Below, piece after piece: positions 13,101 to 24,300 of a stretch of DNA of 64,000 nt. The notes below the pieces were generated by a model, which saw only the letters and a list, made by a program, of their open reading frames with translations, was not told the origin of the DNA and made no database searches. A program made the translations under genes and the position numbers. How positions within the stretch are numbered: the first letter of the stretch is position 1; each line of letters starts with the position of its first letter. Origin of the DNA: Ascaris suum (lineage: Eukaryota; Nematoda; Chromadorea; Rhabditida; Ascarididae); assembly GCA_013433145.1 (NCBI GenBank), contig CM024189.1, positions 9,106,001 through 9,170,000 of the forward strand, written 5' to 3'.

Positions 13101-16010
13101 TCGAACAGCGCAACTCTGGACAATTAACTCGAGCGCTTTGCAAGACTTGTTTGTGTTTATTAGCATTTACGTATGGTAAAGTGCAAGTGAGGGCACACCT
13201 TGCATGTCGTTTGTTCCGATCCGCAATCACGGATTGATCGTTTGTTGAACGCTGACTGTTAGCTTATTGCTTATAGTGCTGACGGGATGCGGTGCATTAC
13301 GTGTACGTGTGAATTCGCCTCGACGCATAAAATGCCTCCCGTTTTACATCACTCTATCGCCTTTTCCACTTCATTTTTTTTCTCCGCCAATACTTTATCC
13401 TCGCCATCACAACGATCACATTCTTTGTGTTTATAATCATTTCGCATTCTCTCTGCATGTTTATGCAAATGCTTCATTGTAATGCGATTCAGTGAATTTT
13501 TTATTTCCATTGCATGTGCGAGTGGATCGGAGGGATTCCAGATTCGTCACTTGCAGAAGAGGTGAGCTGCTAATACACCGGAATAAGGGTTTCATGCTCA
13601 AAGCTTTTTCTCATGCACATTGTTTTTATTGCATATAGGCGATTGCTAATGATTACGTTGATTTTCATGTTTTACGAATGCATTCTACTGAGGTTTTGTC
13701 TCGGGTTTAAGTGTTGAAGGGAGTTTCGAGTCTTGTCCTGAGCATCTTTTAAACAGCTTCAAAGCTATATATTCGGTCTCATCTGGCCGATTCGCGATGT
13801 AATTTCCTAGTTGTCACCTTTTCTTCCTTAGATGAGCAATACTGTAAGCAGTACCTTCTAGTATCTTCAACAGTATGCTATAAACGTGTTGTTGCGTCGA
13901 TTATTTTCTTCACTTTAATCTGCTCAGATGGGAGTTTTCATCCTCTTAGCTAGAAAATGCAAAATGATTTTCGTTTGGTGAGTTATTTTAACGGAACAAT
14001 GCGCTTAAGGTTTCATTTCTGAATTTAAGAAATAGTTTTGATGGAACATGTGCACTTAGTTATTTGTTGGCAATAGAATTGCAAATGGAAAGTGCACACT
14101 CAAGTCACAGAAGATGTCGTTGTTTTAAATTAAATTGAAGAGCACTTCGTTAAGGTGACGTTCGCAAGCGGATGACAAGCTTTTATTGCTTCGATGAAAG
14201 TGATTACATCGAAGATTCTTTTCTTTTCTGGTAAAATTTCTTTGCGCTAAGGTCTTGCGACCTATAAATTTGCCAACTCTTACAGGTATGAAAATTGCTC
14301 GTCGACACGAACTGTTTACCTTCCTAAGCCATTTTAGACGTAGCTTTAACCTTCTTCTTCATCGCATTTATTTGCTTGCTTCTTCGTCGTCTTTCCCGAC
14401 ATCTCCGCATCTCTTTTCTTGCAATTCGGTAGCGGTTTTCACGATAGGGCAGTCGTTATCCATAGTGAGCGTTAGTAATGTCAAGCAAAGGCAGTTTTCA
14501 GGGCGGAAGGTTTTTGATTTAGAAGTTTTTAAGGAACAAGATAACTTTAAAAGAGAATGTTATCCAATCCAGTGCCGACGTTGTGCGATAAGCACATGTC
14601 GCGAAGCCGGGGTTTGCGTTATTCAGCCGATCGACAAGTCTCCAAAAAATTTATAAGTGCACTTTCCAAAGGAATTTAGTTTTGTATATTTGATTGGGCA
14701 CAACTTCAGTGCTTCAGCCGTTCCGTCTATCTGATCCTTTCAGCACTTCGATCGGCTACGTATTGGTAACTGTTAGAGAATAAAATCAATGATGAACTCC
14801 TGGGACAAAAGTTCATCGTCGCACGTTGCTAAATTAGCGATAGTGCGCATTATCTTACGACACCTTTTATTCAGCAACAGCATATCGATCTGTAACACGC
14901 ATGTTTTTAATGAAGCAATATTGAGCGGCATTGGTCCGCGAGGTGCTAAACAAGTTTCTAGCATCGTAGTCATGCCCGGAAAGTGGTAGGAATCGTTGCC
15001 TGAGGGCAACATTTGTACCTGAGCGCATTCGTAGTGAAAAAATTGCTAGCGACTTGACAGATTAAATACTTTTCTGTGGTTAGAGGGCCACTCACGTTCC
15101 TTGACATCAGAAGCATATCATATTTCAGTCAGTCTTCACCTAAATGGCCAGGCTTTAAGTAGCGGCGCTTAATATTTCTGTGCCACATATGCAGTTGTCA
15201 AGCAAAGTCGAGGAGAATTCACGATTCGCCTCAAAGTTCGAGGAAAGAAGTTACAGGACGAGAAACCTTCCTGCGGCATGGCCATGCGATCGTAAATTTG
15301 CTCACTGTTGGAAATTATAATTGAAATCATGCTGTTCTAAAACGCCTATAGTCAAATTGGTTCTGGAGAAGCAAACCATAAATTGAAGCGTCGCAGTGAT
15401 GTAGACGACTGCTCAAGGATAAGTGAATGGCATACTCGTAGAAATGAGTGCATCAAGCGTTTTGCGAAGAATAATCTGTGAATGATAGCGGTGACGAATG
15501 ACGTTGACGTTGAACCCATATTCACCTGAGAAGATAGAGACTGTCTTAGTCGATGTGCTGTTTATATTGAGGACAGGGGGGTTTTTTTTGGACGAAAAGC
15601 ATTTCCTGAATAAAAAGAATTGCTCCACTTTTTATAAATCATCCCCTTCATGGGTAATGCACCTGCTGCTTGACTTCGCGTCGCCGTACTGCGTGAATTT
15701 CCGCATGGATTTCGGGGTGGGCAATTAACTGCAACGTAAAGCAGGCTGAGATGCACGTATGAAAGTGACGAGGACTATTATGGAAATGATCTTTGGAATA
15801 AATGGTGAGGTTGCGTTGGACGTGCAGATGGATGATATGCTTGTACTATATTTGAAATAACTAATACTTATAACTGTAAGTTTCACTGTACAACACAGTG
15901 GTACTTATTTCATTGTAAAATAGGAACGTTAGAGTTGATTATTTCCTTTAATTCACGTAAAGGCAGTTTACGTGTGCGCGAAGAAAATGAGCGAAATGTT
16001 TGAGCGCAAA

Positions 16011-16032
16011 CAGATGCGTACTGACGCATCTG
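16011..16032. repeat. perfect 9-bp inverted repeat, 4-nt loop
   Basis: CAGATGCGT, loop ACTG, then ACGCATCTG. A palindrome GCAACGCGTTGC lies a few bases downstream. It is about 1.1 kb before the first exon; no function is evident. Confidence 0.7.
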
Positions 16033-16168
16033 CTGGTGTGCTCGCAACGCGTTGCTCGACAAATACAATGTCGCACTCGCTTTCAATCCCACCCATCGAT
16101 GTGTCGATGTGTTCAAGGGATTAGTTTTGCCAGTGGCAGACCATATTCGACAACTCGTTGAAATTCCT

Positions 16169-16184
16169 CCCCCCCCCCCCCCCC
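16169..16184. repeat. C16 homopolymer
   Basis: Sixteen consecutive C on the + strand. Confidence 0.95.
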
Positions 16185-17149
16185 AACCTCAAAATCCACA
16201 TTATTTATACCGCTTTCAATCACTTAATTCTTAGTTCTCATGCGATGCAACAAATGCATGTGAATGAGATTCTCATAGTGCAACCTTTTTTCGCTATTCT
16301 TAACCTTGTGCTGCGAAGTGGTTTGGCAGCTGTGATTTGCATAATCCGATGATTTTGCATCCTAAAGTGGAACTGAATGTCTTTCAAAGAATGCCTCAGT
16401 TTTTAATTTTTCCTGAAACCAGATGTCACTTCTTTTTGGTTAGATCATATCCAATCTATAAGCCACTGCACTCATTTTGCGTTTATAAGGAGTTCGCATA
16501 CGCATAAATAATGGCGAGTTTTGCTGACGCTTATATAGAATGTTGAAGCGTATTTTTTGGTAGCTGAAAAAGGAGTTATGAATGGCTTATGTTTGTGGAG
16601 GGCATGTTCAGATAAAGCGGACTCGCAAATTAATTCCTCTCTTAGAGGTCGCATTGCAGCAGTAAACCTATAGACTCCTCCTTATACGCTTTTACTAGGA
16701 TTGGAGTGAAACAGACTACGTGAAGTTCTTACAGAATCGTTTTGTTGGACGTCGCCGTCGAAACCCGTGGAGAAATTCCTGATAGAGAATTGCTTTCTTT
16801 TCTGAAGTATTATAAGATGGCAAAAAGCGCTGTATAAAAAAATGACATGTTTAAAAAATTTGCTTGTAGAAAACATGGCCATGCAACTGAAGTTTCTGCA
16901 ATGAAAAATTTTCGCCTTGGGGGAGGGGGAGGAGAAAATATCCAGCTGCCTGACGGGTAGGCTGTTGTTCGTTTTTTTTTTGAACACAATATCGCATCAT
17001 TGACGCTGTTGCTGTTTTTCTTGCAATGGTTGTCGAGGCATTCGTTTCATGCTTTTCAACTTGCTTCCGATGGCACGCTAATTCGCCGTTCGCTTAGAGC
17101 GTTTGCCGTTTTATGGAACAAGAATGGACTGCAACTCTCAAGCAAATTG

Positions 17150-17157
17150 TTCTGCAG
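17150..17157 (+). promoter_or_regulatory. probable trans-splice (or 5' UTR cis-splice) acceptor
   Basis: TTCTGCAG ends 13 nt before the chosen ATG. Nematode mRNAs often receive a spliced leader a few to about 20 nt before the start codon. The site could equally be the 3' end of a 5' UTR intron. Confidence 0.45.
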
Positions 17158-17170
17158 GTGGCATCTGAAG

Positions 17171-17275
17171 ATGACCGATGAAGACGAAACGGCTGGTAAA
17201 ACTCCAGAGGAATGCCGTGACTGTGGTCTTTGGGAGGTGGATCCTGTCTACTACTCACTCAGTGGCAATAACAAG
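17171..17275 (+). CDS. egl-27: egl-27 exon 1, start codon and N-terminal 35 residues
   Basis: The exon runs from an ATG at 17171 to donor AAG|GTAATC and encodes 35 residues in phase 0. The peptide is acidic at first (MTDEDE) with a CRDC pair and an aromatic DPVYY stretch; I recognise no domain. A good acceptor (TTCTGCAG) lies at 17150-17157, only 13 nt before the ATG. That is typical of a nematode spliced-leader addition site, and it decides this start. The frame stays open upstream to 17000, so a longer first exon is possible but would lack that logic. Joining to exon 2 is supported only by phase and strand, across a 7 kb gap. Confidence 0.6.
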
Positions 17276-18255
17276 GTAATCTTGTCTGATTGTTCTCATT
17301 TTCTTTCAATTACTCTGCGAAGTTAGCTGCCCCTTTTTTGCCTGCAACGAAGTTCTCGCCTTCCAGAAGATTGTTATTAAAATTTCTGTTACTCGTACCC
17401 TTTTTCTTTACAATTAGAGTTATGTGAACATTTGAATAACGTGGCGAGAATCCGTGTAAGTGTGTTCGTTTGTTCTTAGATGGGATCCAGCGCCGGCCAC
17501 AGAGCGTTTGTTTAAATCGCCTGCCAATCTGGGACCTTTTCGTTTCTCGTCGATTGAAAGAGCATTCTCGAAGTTATCGTTGACGGTTCCGCTTTTTCTT
17601 TCTCGGTCTATCGGTCTTTCTTTTACCTCTCACCGGCGCACATTTAAAAAACTATCGGATTGCCTGTGGGTGCGAAGCCGTCCTCAACGTCAGTCTTTAG
17701 TAATGAGAATGCGCAGAGGTTGTATACGAGGCAATGCGAGGACAGAAAAAGGAAGCATTTCCATAATAAACGCAGAATGCCAAAATATAAATGAATTTGT
17801 GATATTCACAGAAAGAGAGAAATATGGGCGGAGAAAAATTCCAGGAAATCGAAAATGACGCAGGCGACAAACGTCAGTGAAAATGTAACCTTTTTATGCA
17901 TAGGCGAAAGAGATTAAACTATATGACGCGAGCTGGCAAGGAGAGAGCTTTGCCGACAGCAAGTAAGACGAGAAGTTCTTGCTGCGTTGTGGGGCAGGAT
18001 GAGAGAATTGCAGGTGCTGGCCGGACGGTTTTCCTAAAAGTGGCGTTTAATGCTGTTCGTACACGTTTTTCGTAATTCAAAACTGTGCCCCCTTTCGATC
18101 TGAAAACGTGAAAGTTTTTTTGAAATCCTGAAGTCGATATAAACATTTATAACATGCACGAATCAGATCTAGTTGTTTTTGGTTCAATTCCGAGGGCAAC
18201 CTTTTTTAGGGGCTCGTGGTGGGCAGCTTATATGTATAGACTATACAACAATTGC

Positions 18256-18310
<55 letters not shown>

Positions 18311-21300
18311 AAGTAATCACGAAATTTGATTTGCATTCCAACTCCGTTTATGCGGGAAAACGTTACCACTTTTCTCCGCTCGCGCTCTCGCATTTTGTAA
18401 TGCTATTTTGTTAGTTGCTCTATTTGTCTGCAGGCGTTTCTCTCTATGGTGGTTTAACCATTTAGAGTTGACGAAGCGTCCCACGGAGTCAAGTACCCGC
18501 TAGTTGGGTGTCGTTGACTTCAAGTTGGTGGAGTTGCATTTGTTGGTTTTGTGCATTATCTGTTACCGGTCGTGTTATCAAGCGGTACATGTCGACTAAA
18601 GAGTGCTATGTTATTGATCGATTTTTGCTGTATGATGTCCGATTTTTGCCCATCCAATTGAGGTGGCTACATTTTTTGGAGCGTACTATACCTCTGCGAT
18701 CCCCCTTCCTCTTTCTTCGCCACATCCGTCACTCTGCGCCTTCTCTGTCTTTCATTGATAAAGCTGGAGGTCCAAGGCACTCAGGCGGTCCAAGTCTTGT
18801 GGAAGGGTTGTTGAATGCAGTTATGAAGAAGATTTGCCAAGGTCATTTTATTTGCTGTCTTTTAAAAACAGTAAACCTGTTGAAAAGAAATGCGAATACA
18901 TCCATCGCTTCATATTTTACAGCACAATTCCGCTGTTAACAAATTAGCACGTGTACCGTTGCACCAACTCATTTTTTTGAGTATCCTTAGCTAGATTTCG
19001 ATGGCGCGTGGTCAGGCTACTGGGCAGTGAACTCGTGATGTGTGCAGATTCAATTTCTGCCCACTTTGAAGCCCTAACTTGGCATTATCGGTGATTGTTC
19101 ACTTAGTCGTGCCGGATGAAGATTTCGCATGTTTCATCGCCGACCTGATACTTCGGCATCGCAGACGAGGGCGCCTGAGTGGTTTATGAAGTAATCTTTG
19201 AAAAATACCAGACATTGTTTTCAGACCATGAGAGTGTAAGCATACCTTTATAGGCAGAAATATTTTTTCACTCCTGACGGAGAATTTGAACTTCGAAGCG
19301 CGCAGAAACGTGAAAGTTGTGGCATAATATAATTTCGGCGAGTGAGCAGTACGCAGTTATAGTATGCAGGTTTTTTTCCGAGGAATTCTGTTTCCGATTT
19401 TTTGATGCCCATAAGCTGCACTTCTGCTCCATTTACAATTTCACTGCACTTTGAAAAAGCCATGCTAAATGGTAGTAGTAGTGCTAAGTAGCGTTCTTTG
19501 TGCTTCTTGGTGCTCATATATTTGCAGTTGCCAGAAATGAAGCGGCAGTGCTGAGTAGCATTTGTGTCCAATAAGTAAAGCTAGTGATAATAAAGGTTAG
19601 TTGATTAGGTCTATAGTGATAATAGTGATGGTGTTAAGTAGCGATAATAAGTGAACAGTACTAGTGAAAATTATATGGCGTAGATTTAGTGGTAAAGATT
19701 ACTGATTGATAGAGTTAGTAGTATTCGTAGAATTACTAGTAACTTGTACTACAGTACCAATGAGTACCAGCAGTAATCAGTACGATTGTGCTAAAAGTAG
19801 TAGTAGGTAGTACTGAAAGCAATATTGCATATATATATAGTATTGCAGTTCATTTTCATATACTTCGTTTTTGAATAAACTCAGCCACAAATTCCAGGAT
19901 TTGGAGCTGCAGTCGTTTAATAAAGGATAGAAAAGGTTTGAAAATTTTCAATTATTGCGCGGGGAAAACCGATAGGATCGTTGACTTTTCGACACCTTTT
20001 GCTGTCAGATTAGCTTGGTACCAAATCTCAATATTTGCCGGCAACTGAAAGAACATTTCGACTTGATGTCTCAAGTGTCCATTTCGTTATGTAAAAATGA
20101 TTTGTGACAGCTGACCGCTTGCTTAGCGAGAAATATTAGGCAGTAATTTTTCGAAATATTGAATGGGGGAGGGGGAGGGAAATACGTTCATATGTGTTTC
20201 AGATAAAATTGGTGAACCCTCCGCTAGATATTAAGTTGCGTACAGCACGGTTTCTTTAAGTGGCCATTGCACTGATGCAGTGATCATTGTTTTCTCTCTG
20301 AGTGACCGCTGTCTTTCTCTCAGTGACCACTGCTTTGCATAATGTCGCTGCAAATGCGCCGATCGGCTTGTCAACTATGACCTAATGCAACAATGCGTTG
20401 AGCGGTTTCATCGTTGCTGGCACTTGAGTGCTTTATTTTTTAGTGACGATCTTCTTCCACTTAGCTTTCACTATTAAACTTCATTGAAATAGAGGGATCC
20501 CTGCTATTCAATCATCAGCTTCCATGTACAACAGTGCTGCACGAGGATACCGTGGTCAGCATACTGACCAGAGCTTTTCCGCTATGTTAGATATGGATAA
20601 TGCAGTTTTTTTTTTTTCAAAAGTGGCATGAATACTATGCTGTATCGAGCCTCTAAAAATGCAGGCATAGAATGATGTAATGAAATGCTTTGGTAGGCCT
20701 AGATATACCATACTTTGCTGACAGAAGTACATTACATCTGAATGCACCAATCTATACTATAGTGTTCCGTGTGTAGTAACCCATGAAAGAAATTTGCGAG
20801 AAGTCTGGTGTGTTCAGCAGATGTTCGCACTACTATCTAGAATATTTTGAACAGTGGAATGTCATGGATGAAATATATCAATGCAGAATTCACTTGTCAA
20901 AAAAAAGCTGAGAAAAGCATTTAAAAGTGGGAAATATCGGTTATGAAAGCGAAATTTTGTTGGAAAGATCGACAAAACTGATTGGATTTACATGAACGAT
21001 GCTCTCGCAGAACATTTCTGTGGAAGAAGCAGTTGTGAGAGAACACATCGGATGTGCTTTTATATTGATAGCTGCAAAACGTTCTCCTAACGCTACAAAG
21101 CAACACCTTAGGCAAACGATATAACAGAGCACGAACAGTGGAATTTTTCGCAGTTGAAGTAGAACGAAACAATCGAAGCACCCGATCGAAGAAAAACGAG
21201 CGGAAACCGCCCATTGTCATAGTTGCGCTACAAATTAACAGATAGCGGAAACAAGTGAACAGATGCATGAACCAACGTTTTTTGTGTCGTACAACAGACA

Positions 21301-24300
21301 TTTGTGTTAAACAAAGAACCTCTAAGAGCCGAAATTGATTACATTTAAAAGCAAGTCTGTACGCTCTTTGATTAGAGAGGTACTACTTAACAAAATAATA
21401 GCGTAACACTGCTAATAGGAGTTATTCTTTCAAGTTGCTGTTGCATTTTCACGTCTTACTGCACGACGGACTTAGGTCAGTCTTGTGAGGACATCAAAAA
21501 CAGCTCTCGCGGCTTTATTTTTGATGAAAAGTTGCCGAGTGCAGTTAGGGTTGAATAGAAGTGCAAATATAGCGCAGCTGTGCTTCTATAAGTGATTGTT
21601 ATATTTGGCGTTTTGAAATTAGTAATTTAGAGCGTTCTTCTGTATGTTCGAACTTCATTTCGCTGCGAAGGGCAGGCTGCAATAAAGAAAATATAAATAA
21701 TTTGAAGTTGTTGGCATCGCTGATCGTCGATGCTTTTGTCAGCGGTCGTTTTGCACTGCTTAATGGACAGTATATAACCGTATTGATTTTATGTTCAGAA
21801 GGAAGCAGTACAATCTGAATTCAGTTTGAATGCAAATTCTTGTTGAATAAATCGAAGTTGTAGCGATTGAAGAGCACCGTTTACTTTCCCTAGTTATGAA
21901 ACTAACCTGCTAAAACTACGTTCCCACTATTTCCTTCAGTAAAAAATATAAAAGGTCTGTTTATTTCCAAAAAGTAGCAGCATTACAACTGATTGTTGCG
22001 GCAGAATGTTTGTAAAAGAAAAATGCAAATTTTCTTGGCTGAGAGCTGCCTGAAAATTACTTTTAAAATTTTTTGAAATTGTTTTTTAAAAGAACTGCTT
22101 GGAACTAAAATCTCTAAAAATTATATTAGTACGCTTTGATGGAAGAAAAAAGTTCAGCAGTGTACACGAATTTCCACAAAAAAACCAATTTCACTAATTA
22201 TCTTCGTTGTTTTACTAATAATGCTTTACTAGTCATTTACTAGTAGTCGTAGCCATACGATAAAACACTTGCTCAGCACAGATTTATACGTTCACTCACG
22301 AGGGCGTAATGGGAATCTAAAATTGTTGTTGCGCGTTGATAGGTCGATGGAAATCACCTATACGCACCTTTACATGCGCTTCATTTTACCCCCAACACAC
22401 AGTGTGTCTAAGTCGCGTCTTCAATTTGCAACAAAACGAACGACTATCGAGCAAGTTCGTAATTGAGTAAGGGCGTCAAATTCATTCTCGTGCTTGGTTG
22501 CACTTTTCACCTTCTTTGATCTCAATGCTTTAAGTTGCTTTTTTTGCGACATTCCTTTTTTGGAACGCAAGAAATAGGGATGTCTTTAATTAGCACGAAC
22601 TGTGAATGTAGCGGACACCGAAACCGCAGTTAACCGTTTGTGTCCAATGCGGTGTGTGTGGAATATATTTTGTACTATTTTGTACTGCCATCGTTGTACT
22701 GTTCTGTACTATGAAAGCCTAGTCAAGACAAAGGAAAGGATTGCCGTCACATTAAAATCTTATATAGGATACAAAAAATAGAGAGAGCAAGTAGCCTAGA
22801 ACGTAATGCAGAATGTGGTCATCACCACCGACATTTCTTCACTCCTCTCCGGAATTTTTTTTGGCTTTACCTGTTGTAAATTTCACTTTCGGAGACTTCC
22901 TCACCCGTGTGCTCATTATATTTTCATCCGCTTCAGTATATGCTGTATTATCCTTTAGTTGGGAAATTTTTCTATTAATACTTGCTCTATTGTATTCTAT
23001 GGGAAAGCGTAGGATTCTGCCGTACTGCGGCCCAGTTGAAAATTTTTTATTTTATGTTTGCGCTGTATAATTTTGGTAATTGTGACAGCGATGCTAGTGG
23101 GTAGCGATTTCTTTTCAGCGGTGAGCATTATCGTCGAGCAATAAGGCTAAGATTGTTGAATGCCTCGAGATTCTAGAAGGGCTCTAAAAGAAGTAACTTT
23201 TTTGCAACCATTTCATTAGGTATGATTTGTTGTCCCAATTTTTAAATGTTATGTTTGTTTATTGAAATTGCCATTTCAAGCGTTGTCTGACCTGCATGTT
23301 GACAGACGGCACGGGAAGCGAGTCGTCTCTTTAACGCTGTCGGTGACAATGATTCATTCGCAAGCGGAACTTGTCTAATGCCAGCCGTTCTGTCTTTTAA
23401 AATGCATGGCGTGATGCCCGTTATTCGTCATACGCGTCCGCCAGAACTTACCGGGATGACACATTTTCACGCATCTATGCAAAATAAGAGTAAAATGAAG
23501 TTAGTGAGTGAAGCGGGAGCTAAATATAATGTCCAAGGGGATTCGTGGCGGTGAGCAAGCTTCTATTAAGACTGAAGAGACGAAAATAAAGAGAACGAGT
23601 GACGGAGTTGCATTTATGTTCAGGTGGAATAACGACGCTCAGATTTGTCCTGCCACTTCGGTGCAAGTGATTCCACATGACTCTCCAAAAGTGATGTTCC
23701 GGCCACTGTCGTGCTCACTCTACTGCCTCTCTGCAATAATAACGTCCTCTTATTTTGGTCGGGTTCCATTTTAAATGTCGAGGGTACACTGCTTATGGAG
23801 AATGTTCTAATTAAACCACCTCTCTAGCGTGGTTTTTTGCAGTACATTTCGATCGCGCCGTGATTATTTATGTAGAGAGGCAATCAAGAGCATAGTGAGA
23901 AGCAGAGGCTCGAACGCCCTTCGTTCGTTGTTTTGTCTGGAGCATTTGTTTATTAGGCCATCCGATGAGGCTCAACTGTTTCCTGTGAACCCTTTCATGC
24001 TAGCAGAGATATGTTACCTGGTACGTTAAACGCGAATACAGCTGAAGATCAAGAGTTTATTTAAGTTTTATGACTTTGAACAATAGTTTTGTTCTAGCCG
24101 TTCACATAGCTATGCGCCAAATCTAAGACATGGCCCAGTGCCGTAAGATCATTTTTGGGATTAACAGATGCTGTTGAAGCGTATCGAATGTTTGTGCTCA
24201 TCAGCAGCGCTCTCTGTTGTTCTTGAAAGTCTTTTGCACTGTTTCCTAGGTTACCGTTTATCAAAGGAACTATCTTTGAGAAAATATTTCTTTGAAGAGC

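Larger units (their letters stand above)
17276..24297 (+). other. egl-27 intron 1 (7.0 kb)
   Basis: Donor GTAATC, acceptor TTTGAAG. Contents: a (TA)25 microsatellite at 18259-18308, an AGT-rich low-complexity block at about 19573-19830, and weak ORFs with no recognisable family (18508-18939 +, 20921-21301 -). A short coding-like stretch at 23529-23622 could be an alternative first exon. Otherwise unremarkable AT-rich DNA. Confidence 0.6.

Noticed and set aside
17000..17170. In-frame ATG at 17000 extending exon 1 by 57 codons
   Set aside because: The added peptide has no family likeness and would read across a good splice acceptor at 17157.
18181..18200. GGTTCAATTCC, like a tRNA B box
   Set aside because: No matching acceptor stem or A box upstream; the T-stem needs two wobbles and the cloverleaf cannot be completed.
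19010..19065. tRNA-like T-arm (GCAGA-TTCAATT-TCTGC) with CCAC pairing upstream GTGG
   Set aside because: D and anticodon arms do not form at the right spacing. It could be a decayed tRNA-derived repeat but cannot be supported.
20921..21301. 126-codon - strand ORF with a second open - frame inside
   Set aside because: Cys/Phe/Ser-rich with no domain; two simultaneous frames argue against selection on either.
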